Shown here piece by piece: positions 43,438 to 51,455 of a stretch of 64,000 bases of DNA (positions within the stretch are counted from its first letter, which is position 1; every line of letters starts with the position of its first letter). The notes under the pieces are model-generated. The model ran no database searches and was not told the origin of the DNA. It was given only the letters and a program-made list of their open reading frames with translations. Source of the stretch: Sphingobium sp. OAS761 (lineage in GTDB: Bacteria > Pseudomonadota > Alphaproteobacteria > Sphingomonadales > Sphingomonadaceae); the NCBI RefSeq assembly GCF_024168485.1, contig NZ_JALJVY010000001.1, positions 310,001 to 374,000 on the forward strand, in the 5' to 3' direction. The position numbers were made by a program, and so were the translations under genes.

Positions 43438-44760
43438 GTGGCGATTTCGGACATGGAGTGGCTGGCGGAGGACGAGAGCCTGCGCGAGCGGTTGATGAGC
43501 GGCATGAGCGAAAGCGAGGCCGCGCTGGTCGAGCATCTGTGGGACCTGCATGCCCGCCCGGCGCAGCTGCCGCCCGATGGCGACTGGCGCATATGGCTGA
43601 TGATGGCGGGCCGGGGATTTGGCAAGACGCGGGCCGGGGCGGAATGGGTCCGCGCCATCGCCGAGAGGGAGCCGCAGGCGCGCATCGCGCTGGTGGCGGC
43701 GACGCTGGGCGAGGCGCGCAGCGTGATGGTGGAAGGCCCATCGGGCGTGCTGGCGGTCGCGCCGTGGTGGCGGCGGCCCATGTTCGCGCCCGCGCTGCGG
43801 CGGTTGACCTGGCCCAATGGCGCGGTGGCGCTGCTGTTCGGCGCCGCGGAGCCCGACAGCCTGCGCGGGGCGCAGTTCACCCATGGCTGGGCCGACGAGA
43901 TCGGCAAGTGGCCCTTTGCGGAGACGGCGTGGAGCAACCTGGAGATGGGATTGCGGCTGGGGCGGCGGCCGCAGCTGCTGGCGACGACGACGCCGCGCCC
44001 GGTGGCGCTGGTGCGCAGGCTGGCGACCGGGGCGGACGTGACGGTGACGCGCGGGCGCACGCTGGAGAACCGGGCTAACCTGGCCGAAGGCTTCATTGCG
44101 GCGATGGAGGCGAATTACGGAGGAACCCGGCTGGGGCGGCAGGAACTGGACGGCGAACTGATCGAGGAGGTGTCGGGCGCGCTATGGCGCCGCGACCTGA
44201 TCGAACGGTGCCGCGTCGCCCATGTGCCGGGCGACATGCGGAGTGGGGCGCTGCTGCGCCGCGTGGTCGTGGCGGTCGATCCGCCCGCGTCCGCGGGGGG
44301 CGACGCGTGCGGCATCGTTGTCGCCGGACTGGGCGGGGACGGGCGCGCCTATGTGATTGCCGACGCGAGCGTGGAGGGCGCATCGCCCGAAGGCTGGGCA
44401 CGGGCGGTCGCGGCCGCGGCGATGGCGCACGGCGCCGACCGGGTGGTGGCCGAAGCGAACAACGGCGGCGCGATGGTGGAAAGCGTGCTGCGCGCGGCGG
44501 ACGCGGCGCTGCCGGTAAAGCTGGTCCATGCGAGCCGGGGAAAGGCGGCGCGCGCCGAGCCGGTCGCGGCGCTGTATGAAGCGGGGCGGGTGGCGCATCG
44601 GGGCGCCTTTCCGGCACTGGAGGACCAGATGTGCGGGCTGGTGGCGGGCGGTGCCTATGAAGGGCCGGGGCGATCGCCCGACCGGGCCGACGCGCTGGTG
44701 TGGGCGCTGACCGAACTGATGCTGGGCAAACGCGGCGAGGCGCGGGTGCGGGGGATGTGA
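43438..44760 (+). CDS. Terminase large subunit (GTA gp2-like)
   Basis: The 440-residue DNA-packaging motor has Walker A in MAGRGFGKTRAG (about residues 56-67) and Walker B THGWADEIGKW. The C-terminal RNase H-like nuclease domain has VVVAVDPPASAGGDACGI, VAEANNGGAMVES and SPDRADALVWAL. It starts at GTG 43438 or ATG 43453; GTG gives a better-spaced GGGGGG. It cuts and pumps host DNA into GTA heads. All key residues are present. Confidence 0.94.
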   Translation: MAISDMEWLAEDESLRERLMSGMSESEAALVEHLWDLHARPAQLPPDGDWRIWLMMAGRGFGKTRAGAEWVRAIAEREPQARIALVAATLGEARSVMVEGPSGVLAVAPWWRRPMFAPALRRLTWPNGAVALLFGAAEPDSLRGAQFTHGWADEIGKWPFAETAWSNLEMGLRLGRRPQLLATTTPRPVALVRRLATGADVTVTRGRTLENRANLAEGFIAAMEANYGGTRLGRQELDGELIEEVSGALWRRDLIERCRVAHVPGDMRSGALLRRVVVAVDPPASAGGDACGIVVAGLGGDGRAYVIADASVEGASPEGWARAVAAAAMAHGADRVVAEANNGGAMVESVLRAADAALPVKLVHASRGKAARAEPVAALYEAGRVAHRGAFPALEDQMCGLVAGGAYEGPGRSPDRADALVWALTELMLGKRGEARVRGM

Positions 44761-44820
44761 GGGAACCGGCCGGCGACCAGGCTCGTTCCCGATCCATCAT
44801 GTTTTGACGGAGTAGCAGCC

Positions 44821-45159
44821 ATGAAGACGACAAAAATCCTAGCGGCGCTCGTCGGTGTTTCGGTGATGGCCGCGCCGGCGATGGCGGCGAGCCTGAACAG
44901 CAAGGACCGGGCCAGGGTGGCGCGTGCGGCGCCCCGCGACCGGGACGATGTGCGCTATTGCCTGCTCAAGGGCAAGGAAGGGCGCGACAAGGGTACGGTG
45001 ATCGGTGCCGCCGGTGGCGCGGGCGTCGGCGCGCTGGCGGGCGGAAGCCTGGGCGAAACCCTGCTGGCCGGTGCGGCCGGCGCGGTGGCCGGCCGGGTGA
45101 TCGGAAAGAGCGAGGGCACGAACAGCGTCTGTGACGGCGTGCTGGCGCGCAATCCTTGA
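44821..45159 (+). CDS. Exported glycine-zipper protein inserted in the GTA cluster
   Basis: The 112-residue protein has a signal peptide (MKTTKILAALVGVSVMAAPA), a basic mature stretch and RYCLLKGKEGRDKGTVIGAA. A glycine zipper (AGGAGVGALAGGSLGETLLA, then GAVAGRVIGK) and one late Cys (SVCDGV) follow. It resembles the protein at 20189 in layout. It interrupts the terminase-portal order and carries its own terminator hairpins after it, so it is a foreign unit in this operon. Confidence 0.85.
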   Translation: MKTTKILAALVGVSVMAAPAMAASLNSKDRARVARAAPRDRDDVRYCLLKGKEGRDKGTVIGAAGGAGVGALAGGSLGETLLAGAAGAVAGRVIGKSEGTNSVCDGVLARNP

Positions 45160-45166
45160 ATGTCAT

Positions 45167-45259
45167 GAGAGGGTGCGCAGGCCCCCTCTCCCAGCTTCGG
45201 TAAGCGGCAGAGCCGCTAACCTCCACTAACCCTCTCCCCCCCGGTTGGGAGAGGGTTTT
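45167..45259. repeat. REP-like twin hairpin ending in a terminator
   Basis: GAGAGGG/CCCTCTC (45167-45190) is followed by a second stem CCCTCTCCC/GGGAGAGGG (45230-45255) with TTTT. The two stems share the AGAGGG motif in inverted order, as in intergenic repetitive elements. The second half is a terminator for the preceding gene. Confidence 0.7.
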
Positions 45260-45278
45260 GCTTTTTGGGGACAGCGAC

Positions 45279-46406
45279 ATGCGGTGGTTCGGAACGAAGG
45301 CGGCTGCGCAGGGGGATGCGCGGCCGGTGCTGGCGCGTGCCTGGGGAACGGGCGCGGTCGTGCTGGGGGAATGGCCGGCGAGTTACGAAGCGCAACTGCG
45401 CGCCGGCGTGATGGGCAATCCCGTCGCGCAGCGGGCGATGCGGCTGGTGTCGGAGGGGGCGGGGGCGTGCGCGCTGACGGTGCGCGGGCATGATGACGCG
45501 GATGCCGTGCGCGCGCTGATCGGCCGGACGTCGGCGGGGCAGGGGCTGGTCGAGACACTCGCCTGCAACCTGCTGCTGCACGGCAATGCCTATGTGCAGG
45601 TGATCGCAGGCGCCGACGGAATGCCGGCCGAGCTGTTCGCGCTGCGGCCCGAGCGGGTGCGGGTGGAACCGGACGCGCGCGGCTGGCCCGCCGCCTATCT
45701 GTATCGGGTGGGAGAAAGCGTGACCCGGCTGCATCCCGAGGATGCGGGCGGCCGGACGAGCGTGCTGCACCTGAAGGCGCTGCATCCGCTGGACGATCAT
45801 TATGGGCTGGGGTGCGTCGGCGCGGCGGCGGGCGCAGTGGCGATCCACAATGCGGCAAACGTGTGGAACAAGGCGCTGCTGGACAATGCTGCGCGGCCGA
45901 GCGGGGCGATGGTCTATGCGCCCGGCGACGGATCGGTGCTGTCGCCCGAACAGTTCGAGCGGGTAAAGCGCGAGATGGAGGCGGCGTTCCAGGGCGCCGC
46001 CAATGCGGGGCGGCCGATGCTGCTGGAGGGCGGGCTGGACTGGAAGGCGATGAGCCTGACCCCCGCCGAGATGGACTTTGTGGGGCTGAAGAGCGCGGCG
46101 GCGCGGGAGATCGCGCTGGCGTTCGGTGTGCCGCCGATGCTGATGGGACTGCCGGGCGACAATGCCTACGCCAATTATCGCGAGGCCAACAAGGCGCTGT
46201 GGCGGCAGGCCATCCTGCCGCTGGTCGCGAAGATCGGCGCCGGTCTGTCGCAGGGGCTGGACGGATGGTGGCCGGGTGTCGTCGTCGCGCCGGACCTGGA
46301 CGCGGTGCCGGCCTTGTCCGACGAGCGCGCGGCGCTGTGGGACAGCGTGGCGGCTGCGGATTTCCTGAGCGCCGAGGAGAAGAAGGCGATGCTGGGCATC
46401 GGATGA
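45279..46406 (+). CDS. Phage portal protein (GTA gp3-like, HK97 family)
   Basis: The 375-residue portal starts MRWFGTKAAAQGDARPVLAR. Typical portal wording is LLLHGNAYVQVI, WNKALLDNAARPSGAMVYAPG and KSAAAREIALAFGVPPMLMG with DNAYANYREANKALW. It forms the dodecameric DNA entry ring of the head. The stop overlaps an in-frame ATG of the next gene (ATGA at 46403), although 46418 is the better start there. Confidence 0.95.
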   Translation: MRWFGTKAAAQGDARPVLARAWGTGAVVLGEWPASYEAQLRAGVMGNPVAQRAMRLVSEGAGACALTVRGHDDADAVRALIGRTSAGQGLVETLACNLLLHGNAYVQVIAGADGMPAELFALRPERVRVEPDARGWPAAYLYRVGESVTRLHPEDAGGRTSVLHLKALHPLDDHYGLGCVGAAAGAVAIHNAANVWNKALLDNAARPSGAMVYAPGDGSVLSPEQFERVKREMEAAFQGAANAGRPMLLEGGLDWKAMSLTPAEMDFVGLKSAAAREIALAFGVPPMLMGLPGDNAYANYREANKALWRQAILPLVAKIGAGLSQGLDGWWPGVVVAPDLDAVPALSDERAALWDSVAAADFLSAEEKKAMLGIG

Positions 46407-46417
46407 GGGAGGGGGCG

Positions 46418-46726
46418 ATGAAGGAAGCGATGCTGGCGCGGCTGATCGCGCAGGCGGAGGGGACGCCGGTGGACATGGTGACGATCCGCGCATTGGTCGA
46501 GGAAGCGAGCGCGCTGGGCGCGGAACGGGCGCTGGAGCGGCTGGGGCTGGCCGACCGGCGGGCGCAGGACGATGTGCGCGAACTGCGCGAATTGCTGTCG
46601 GCCTGGCGCGACGCGAAGAAGGCGGCGCGCGGGGCGGTGATCGGGTGGGCGGTGCGGATCGGCATGGCGCTGATCCTGCTGGGGATCGCGGTCAGGACCG
46701 GGCTGGTCGGGCTGGTGCGGGGATGA
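46418..46726 (+). CDS. DUF6127-like small membrane protein in the GTA cluster
   Basis: The 102-residue protein (MKEAMLARLIAQAEGTPVDM) has a soluble helical part with a predicted coiled coil (DDVRELRELLSAWRDAKKAA). A C-terminal membrane helix follows (GWAVRIGMALILLGIAVRTG). GAGGGAGGGGG precedes ATG 46418. It occupies the gp3.5 position between portal and protease. Function is unknown; it may tether assembly intermediates to the membrane. Confidence 0.8.
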   Translation: MKEAMLARLIAQAEGTPVDMVTIRALVEEASALGAERALERLGLADRRAQDDVRELRELLSAWRDAKKAARGAVIGWAVRIGMALILLGIAVRTGLVGLVRG

Positions 46727-47217
46727 GCGGCGCCGGGGGCACGGACGACGTGCGCTTTGCCGGCTATGCTGCGATATTCGACCGGGTGGACCGGGGCGGC
46801 GACGTGGTGCGGGCGGGCGCATTCGGGCGGGTCGAGGCGGCGGGGGTGCCGCTGTTGTGGCAACACACGCCGGGCAGCGTCATCGGCGTCGTCGAAGCGG
46901 CGCGGGAGGACAGGCGCGGGCTGCGCGTGATCGGCCGGGTGTCGGCGCGGACGGCGGCGGGGCGCGAGGCGGCACGGGCGCTGCGCGAGAAGGCGGTGGA
47001 TGGCCTCAGCTTCGGATACCGGGTGCGGGAGGCGCGGGGGACGACGCCGCGCGAGCTGGTGGCGCTGGAGCTGGTGGAGGTGAGCCTGTGCGCGCGAGCG
47101 TCGGCGCGCTGGGCACGAGCGGCGTGCAGCGCATGGCCGCGGCGGAACTGCACATCAACACGGTCGGGCCGGAGGATTATGCGGTCGAGGGATGGATGGG
47201 CAAGCCCACCATCCTGA
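46723..47217 (+). CDS. HK97-type prohead protease, altered C-terminus (GTA gp4-like)
   Basis: The first roughly 125 of 164 residues match the family: RFAGYAAIFDRVDRGGDVVR, LLWQHTPGSVIGVVEAARED, and LREKAVDGLSFGYRVREARG, ending at LVALELVEVSL. The catalytic His (LWQH) and Ser (GLSFGY) are present. After VEVSL the usual end is replaced by an unrelated Arg/Ser-rich read-through (CARASARWARAACSAW). The gene thus joins new sequence at about 47085. No capsid substrate gene follows. Confidence 0.88.
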   Translation: MSGAGGTDDVRFAGYAAIFDRVDRGGDVVRAGAFGRVEAAGVPLLWQHTPGSVIGVVEAAREDRRGLRVIGRVSARTAAGREAARALREKAVDGLSFGYRVREARGTTPRELVALELVEVSLCARASARWARAACSAWPRRNCTSTRSGRRIMRSRDGWASPPS

Positions 47218-48011
47218 CCCCGGCCATGTCGGTGATGATGGACGGCGGGCAGGCGAGCCTGCGTGTCGTGGGTGTGGGGGCGCTGGCCAACAACCGGCTC
47301 TATCGCGCCAACGGCACGCTGGCGGCGCGAACCGACGTCACCACCAACGATGTCATCGGCGACTATAATGTCTGGGGCATGATCGGCGGCAATTTCACCG
47401 AACTGGCGCGCATCCGCACCACCTATCTGGCGACGGCGCCCGGGACGAGCAACCTGGCATCGCGCATGAGCCTGCATGTCGGGCGCAACGGGTCGTCGTC
47501 GATGCAGGAGGCCTTGCGACTGGAATATCAGGCCATCACCGCCTTCGGCGCGGTGACGCCGTCGGCCGACAACAGCTTCGCGCTGGGCGGCGGCGGGGCG
47601 CGATGGTCGGTCGTCTATGCGGCGAGCGGGACGATCAGCACGTCCGACGCGCGCGCCAAATGCGACCTGGCCGATGTCGACGACGCGCTGATCGATGCGT
47701 GGGACGCAGTGCGCTGGCGACGGTTCCGCTTTGCCGAGGCGGTCGCGGCGAAGGGCACAGCGGCGCGCGATCATGTCGGGCTGGTGGCGCAGGAGGTGCA
47801 GGCGGCGATCGACGCGCGGCTGGGCCCGGATGCGGCGGTGCGGCTGGGGCTGTTGTGCCATGACGCCTGGGACGGGGCCGGCGCCGCGGGCGACCGCTGG
47901 GGCCTGCGCTACGAGGAGTGCCTGGCGCTGGAGGCGGCCGCGACGCGGCGGGCGCTGGCGCGGCTGGACGCGCGGATCGCGGCGCTGGAGGCGGGTCATG
48001 TTGCAGGGTGA
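47088..48011 (+). CDS. Tail-fibre C-terminal part with S74 intramolecular chaperone domain
   Basis: The 307-residue frame starts at GTG 47088, preceded by GGAGGTGA within the protease gene; ATG 47133 is another option. The first 190 residues are beta-rich fibre sequence (HINTVGPEDYAVEGWMGKPT, ARTDVTTNDVIGDYNVWG). The C-terminal Peptidase S74 domain has STSDARAKCDLADVDDALID and RDHVGLVAQEVQAAID. The domain folds and self-cleaves from trimeric fibres. It looks N-terminally truncated and sits where the capsid gene should be. Confidence 0.85.
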   Translation: MRASVGALGTSGVQRMAAAELHINTVGPEDYAVEGWMGKPTILTPAMSVMMDGGQASLRVVGVGALANNRLYRANGTLAARTDVTTNDVIGDYNVWGMIGGNFTELARIRTTYLATAPGTSNLASRMSLHVGRNGSSSMQEALRLEYQAITAFGAVTPSADNSFALGGGGARWSVVYAASGTISTSDARAKCDLADVDDALIDAWDAVRWRRFRFAEAVAAKGTAARDHVGLVAQEVQAAIDARLGPDAAVRLGLLCHDAWDGAGAAGDRWGLRYEECLALEAAATRRALARLDARIAALEAGHVAG

Positions 48012-48168
48012 CGCGCTGGGCGCGGCGGTGATCGGCGCGCTGGATACAGGGCCGCCGGGATGGCGGGGACCGTGGCAGGCAGGGGTGCGGCCGGGACTGG
48101 GCATGCGGGTCGAGGCCCGTCCCCCGGTCGCGCGGCCGGAGGCGACGAGGGGGAGCAGGGCGCGATGA
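47998..48168 (+). CDS. Small GTA-cluster protein, 56 residues, unknown
   Basis: The frame MLQGDALGAAVIGALDTGPP continues to an Arg/Pro-rich end and overlaps both neighbours by a few bases (start before the fibre stop; ATGA with the next start). Tight packing supports it. I recognise no family. Confidence 0.45.
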   Translation: MLQGDALGAAVIGALDTGPPGWRGPWQAGVRPGLGMRVEARPPVARPEATRGSRAR

Positions 48169-48443
48169 ATCTGGTGATGAAGGACCCGCAGGCGCGGGTC
48201 GACCATGCGATCGACTGGTCCGCCTATCTGGCCGGACAGAGCCTGATCGCGAGCGCGTGGACGGTCGTGCCGGACGAGGAGGGCGGGCTGACGGTCGAGG
48301 ATGCGGCATTCGAGGCGCAGCGCAGCAGCGTGCGGCTGGCCGGCGGGATCGTCGGGCGGGTCTATCGGCTGATCAATCGCGTCACCCTGTCGGACGGGCA
48401 GGAGGACGAGCGGACGCTGACCATGCGGGTGGAGGAACGCTGA
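48165..48443 (+). CDS. Fibre-tail adaptor-like protein
   Basis: The 92-residue protein (MNLVMKDPQARVDHAIDWSA) has a compact beta-sandwich pattern. Its segments are LIASAWTVVPDEEGGLTVED, SVRLAGGIVGRVYRLINRVT, and SDGQEDERTLTMRVEE at the end. Small proteins of this pattern, called phage fibre-tail adaptors, are found next to tail genes. It follows the fibre gene and precedes the head-tail connector, with ATGA/TGATG junctions. Confidence 0.7.
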   Translation: MNLVMKDPQARVDHAIDWSAYLAGQSLIASAWTVVPDEEGGLTVEDAAFEAQRSSVRLAGGIVGRVYRLINRVTLSDGQEDERTLTMRVEER

Positions 48444-48976
48444 TGCCGGCGGAACAGGAAGCGGGCGCGCTGCCCGCGCCGATGGACGAACTGAAAGCCT
48501 ATCTGCGGATCGCGGGCGGCGACGACGATGCGGTGCTGGCCGGGCTGCTGCGCAGCGCGGCGGGGCTGTGCGAACGGTTTGTCGGGCAATGGCTGATCGC
48601 GCGCGATGCGCGCGAGACGGTGGCGGGGTCGGGAAGCTGGCAGAGATTGTCGGCGCGGCCGGTGGTGGCGGTGACGCGCGTGGAAGCGATCGATGCGGAG
48701 GGCAATGTCCAGAGCCTGCCGGTCGACGCCTATGCGGTGGACATCGATGCGGCCGGCGACGGCTGGGTACGGGCGGTGCCTGGCGACGGGCGGCGGCTGG
48801 TCGTGACCTACAGCGCGGGGCTGGCGGCGGAGATGAACGGCGTGCCCGAGGCGCTGCGGCAGGGGATCATCCGGCTGGCGGCGGAGCATTATCTGGCGCG
48901 CGGGGTCGAGGGCGGCGCGCCGCCCGCGGTGGTGAGCGCGCTGTGGCGGCCCTATCGCCGGATGCGGCTGGCGTGA
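48443..48976 (+). CDS. Head-tail connector protein (GTA gp6-like)
   Basis: The 177-residue protein has PMDELKAYLRIAGGDDDAVL, LLRSAAGLCERFVGQWLIAR, and the C-terminal PEALRQGIIRLAAEHYLARG. These are the helical adaptor pattern of gp6/HK97 gp6 proteins. It bridges portal and tail in the mature particle. The start overlaps the preceding stop (TGATG) and its stop overlaps the next GTG. Confidence 0.92.
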   Translation: MPAEQEAGALPAPMDELKAYLRIAGGDDDAVLAGLLRSAAGLCERFVGQWLIARDARETVAGSGSWQRLSARPVVAVTRVEAIDAEGNVQSLPVDAYAVDIDAAGDGWVRAVPGDGRRLVVTYSAGLAAEMNGVPEALRQGIIRLAAEHYLARGVEGGAPPAVVSALWRPYRRMRLA

Positions 48977-49164
48977 GGGCGGCGCTGGAGCGGATGGCGC
49001 GGGCACGGGCCGCGGCCCGGCGCGAGGCCATCGCCGCGGCCCTGGCGGCGCAGGGCGTGGAGGCGCGTGTCGAGGGCGATGCGGTGCGCATGAACGGCCG
49101 GGGGCTGGCCGCGCGCTGGATGCGCGACCTGGCATTGCGCGAGGCGGGAAGGAGCGGACGATGA
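48973..49164 (+). CDS. Small GTA-cluster protein at gp7 position
   Basis: The 63-residue protein starts at GTG 48973 (GTGA overlap). It reads VRAALERMARARAAARREAI and later VEARVEGDAVRMNGRGLAAR, an Arg/Ala-rich helix and a short beta hairpin. It is shorter than RcGTA gp7 but has the right place and coupling. It is probably part of the head-tail joint. Confidence 0.65.
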   Translation: MRAALERMARARAAARREAIAAALAAQGVEARVEGDAVRMNGRGLAARWMRDLALREAGRSGR

Positions 49165-49562
49165 GCGCGGAAGTGGCGGTGCGCGGCGCGGTTATCGCGG
49201 CGATGCGGGACGACGGCGCGCTGATGGATGCGCTCAACGGCCTGTATGACGGCGAGCCAGCGCGGGCCAGCGCGCCCTATGCGCATGTGGGCGAATGCCT
49301 GGGCAGCGACTGGGGCGGCAAGGATGTGGAGGGACGCGAAGTGCGGCTGACCATCGGCCTTGTCGTGCCGGACGACACGCCCGGGCGGCTGGCGCCGATG
49401 ATGGCGCGGATCGACCCGGCGATCGGCGCGGCGCCGGTCAGCGACGGATGGCGGATCGTGAGCGCGCGGCTGGTGCGGTCGCGGGTGACGCGCAGCGGGG
49501 GACGGCCGCCCGTCGGTTGGCAGGCGATGATCGACTATCGCATTCGCGCGGTGCGGGAATGA
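49161..49562 (+). CDS. DUF3168 tail completion protein (GTA gp8-like)
   Basis: The 133-residue protein shows the DUF3168 pattern: VAVRGAVIAAMRDDGALMDA, then DGEPARASAPYAHVGECLGS. The middle is VEGREVRLTIGLVVPDDTPG, and the end is PPVGWQAMIDYRIRAVRE. It is a tail terminator subunit capping the tail tube. It has an ATGA overlap with gp7. Confidence 0.9.
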   Translation: MSAEVAVRGAVIAAMRDDGALMDALNGLYDGEPARASAPYAHVGECLGSDWGGKDVEGREVRLTIGLVVPDDTPGRLAPMMARIDPAIGAAPVSDGWRIVSARLVRSRVTRSGGRPPVGWQAMIDYRIRAVRE

Positions 49563-49583
49563 CGGCGGCCAAGGCCGGGCCGG

Positions 49584-49907
49584 TCAGCCCGGCTGGCTGT
49601 AATCCTCGAACTCGCCGGTGATCTTGTCGACATATTCGGCGACCTGGTCGTCGGCGTCGGCCTGTGCGTCCTTGTCGGACATCCTGTCGGCCTTGTCCTG
49701 CGCGACGATGGCGGCGCGGAAGGCGGATTCCTGATCCGCGCATGCCTGTTTCATGTGCGCCTGAAAGTCGGCCAGGCTCATCTTGTCATTGATCGCCGGC
49801 TGGATCTGCTTCGACAGACAGGTCGAAAAAGCCTTGCGACCCGCGCCGACCGGGTCGGCCGCCGGTGCCCCGGCGAGCATCATGGCAAGGGAAACGGACA
49901 GCAACAT
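49584..49907 (-). CDS. Exported small protein inserted on the opposite strand in the GTA cluster
   Basis: The 107-residue protein has a short signal (MLLSVSLAMMLAGAPA), then a helical domain with two Cys (AFSTCLSKQIQPAI and HMKQACADQESAFR) likely disulfide-bonded. Acidic helices follow (DAQADADDQVAEYVDKITGE). AAGGAG is well placed upstream. It lies antisense between gp8 and gp9, spacing them by 400 bases, and is not a known GTA component. Confidence 0.8.
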   Translation of the reverse strand: MLLSVSLAMMLAGAPAADPVGAGRKAFSTCLSKQIQPAINDKMSLADFQAHMKQACADQESAFRAAIVAQDKADRMSDKDAQADADDQVAEYVDKITGEFEDYSQPG

Positions 49908-49962
49908 CGGGGACTCTCCTTAACCTGCGTTTTGCACGCTTTAGCTGATGAAAGGATGCGCC

Positions 49963-50370
49963 ATGGGCGTCGAAAAGGGAAGTGCATTTCTGTTGAAAGT
50001 GGGGGACGGCGCCATGCCGGCAACCTATTCGACCGTCGCCGGGATGCGCACCACGCAATTGTCCGTAAACGGCGAGGCGGTGAACATCACGAGCAAGGAT
50101 TCGGGCGGCTGGCGCGAATTGCTGTCGGGGGCGGGCGTGCGGTCGGTCAGCGTATCGGCGGCCGGGCTGTTCACCGGGTCCGGCGCGGAAATCCGCATCC
50201 GCAACCATGCGCTGGCGGGCACGATCGAGGATTATGAGCTGAGTTTCGAGAGTGGCGAGCGGATGCGCGGCCGCTTTCTTGTCACGCGGCTGGACTATGC
50301 CGGCGACTATAATGGCGAGCGCAACTATGCGCTGAGCCTGGAAAGCTCCGGCGCGGTGGTGAGCGAATGA
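49963..50370 (+). CDS. Major tail tube protein, TP901-1 type (GTA gp9-like)
   Basis: The 135-residue protein starts MGVEKGSAFLLKVGDGAMPA with AAAGGA upstream. It has the tail-tube pattern MRTTQLSVNGEAVNITSKDS, GAEIRIRNHALAGTIEDYEL and GRFLVTRLDYAGDYNGERNY. Hexamers of it stack into the tail tube. The stop overlaps the gp10 start (ATGA). Confidence 0.93.
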   Translation: MGVEKGSAFLLKVGDGAMPATYSTVAGMRTTQLSVNGEAVNITSKDSGGWRELLSGAGVRSVSVSAAGLFTGSGAEIRIRNHALAGTIEDYELSFESGERMRGRFLVTRLDYAGDYNGERNYALSLESSGAVVSE

Positions 50371-50675
50371 GCGCGGCCAATCCCGAGCGCGGGGAAGCGG
50401 CGCTGGAGGTCGGCGGCGAGCGGCTGGCGCTGCGGCCGAGTTTCGCGGCGCTGGTGGCGGCCGAGCAGGAACTGGGGCCGCTGTTCGAGCTGATCGAACG
50501 GGCGTCGGACGGGAAGCTGGCGCTGGGCGACCTGATCGCGCTGTTCTGGCATTGCCTGACCGATCGCGGGGCGATGACGCGCGAGGCGCTGGGCGAGGCG
50601 GTGCTGGCCGCCGGGCTGGCGAAGGCGACCCCGGCGCTCAAGGCGATATTGCACCAGATATTGGCGGGCAAATGA
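50367..50675 (+). CDS. GTA gp10-like tail assembly protein (DUF3356)
   Basis: The 102-residue protein (MSAANPERGEAALEVGGERL) has LRPSFAALVAAEQELGPLFE and SDGKLALGDLIALFWHCLTD, as in the GTA gp10 family specific to alphaproteobacterial GTAs. It is a tail assembly chaperone. Its presence identifies the cluster as RcGTA-type rather than a general prophage. Confidence 0.92.
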   Translation: MSAANPERGEAALEVGGERLALRPSFAALVAAEQELGPLFELIERASDGKLALGDLIALFWHCLTDRGAMTREALGEAVLAAGLAKATPALKAILHQILAGK

Positions 50676-50902
50676 CACGCTTCGCCATGCGGGCGGCGCG
50701 GCTGGCGGGTGTTGCCGGATGGCTGCTGGGGTGGCGCCCCGACGAATTCTGGCGTGCGACCCCGGCGGAACTCGCGGCGGTGCTGCGCGCGGCGCGGGGC
50801 GAGGATGCGCCCGATGCGGGCCTGGATGCGCGGGAACTGACGCGGCTGATGGCGGCGATGCCGGATCGCGGCGGCAGGGGCGGGGGGAAGCGGGATGGAT
50901 GA
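50672..50902 (+). CDS. GTA gp10.1-like phage tail assembly chaperone
   Basis: The 76-residue protein starts at ATG 50672 in an ATGA overlap. It has GWRPDEFWRATPAELAAVLR and LDARELTRLMAAMPD, the rcc01693/DUF2376 pattern. In the GTA it lies between gp10 and the tape measure. Confidence 0.9.
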   Translation: MTRFAMRAARLAGVAGWLLGWRPDEFWRATPAELAAVLRAARGEDAPDAGLDARELTRLMAAMPDRGGRGGGKRDG

Positions 50903-51455
50903 CGAGATCGAAACGCTGGTGGTGCGGGTGCGGGCCGACACACAGGGCCTGGCGCGCGATGTGGAGGCGATGCGGGGGACGCTGGAGGGATCGCTCGGCG
51001 CCGGGGCCGACCGGGCCGGGCTGCGCATCGAGCAGGGCCTGCTGCGCGCGGTACGAAGCGGCAAGTTCGGGTTCGAGGAACTGCGCCGCGTCGCGCTGGG
51101 CGTGCTGGACGAGATTGCCGCCGGGGCGCTGCATTCCGCCATCGGTGGCGGTGGCGGCGGATCGGGTGGCGGCCTGCTGGGCATAGGCACGGCGCTGCTG
51201 ACGTCGGTGCTGGGCCTGCCGGGGCGGGCGACTGGCGGCCCGGTGGCGCCGGGGCGGGCCTATATGGTCGGGGAACGCGGGCCGGAACTGTTCGTGCCGA
51301 CGAGCAGCGGTCAGGTGGTGCCGGGCGGCGGCGCGGCGCGCGACGTCCGGGTGAGCATCGCGGTGAGCGGGCGCGGCGAAGAGAGCGAACCGCGCCTGCT
51401 GGCCCGCAGCGCGCGGCAGGTGGCGCGCGCGGTCAAGGGAGCGCTGGAGCGATGA
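50895..51455 (+). CDS. Mini tape measure protein (GTA gp11-like)
   Basis: The 186-residue protein has an N-terminal helix bundle (ETLVVRVRADTQGLARDVEA), a glycine-rich linker and the tape-measure end motif (GLPGRATGGPVAPGRAYMVG, then GERGPELFVPTSSG). It is short like RcGTA gp11, matching the short-tailed particle. It overlaps the previous gene by eight bases. Confidence 0.92.
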   Translation: MDDEIETLVVRVRADTQGLARDVEAMRGTLEGSLGAGADRAGLRIEQGLLRAVRSGKFGFEELRRVALGVLDEIAAGALHSAIGGGGGGSGGGLLGIGTALLTSVLGLPGRATGGPVAPGRAYMVGERGPELFVPTSSGQVVPGGGAARDVRVSIAVSGRGEESEPRLLARSARQVARAVKGALER

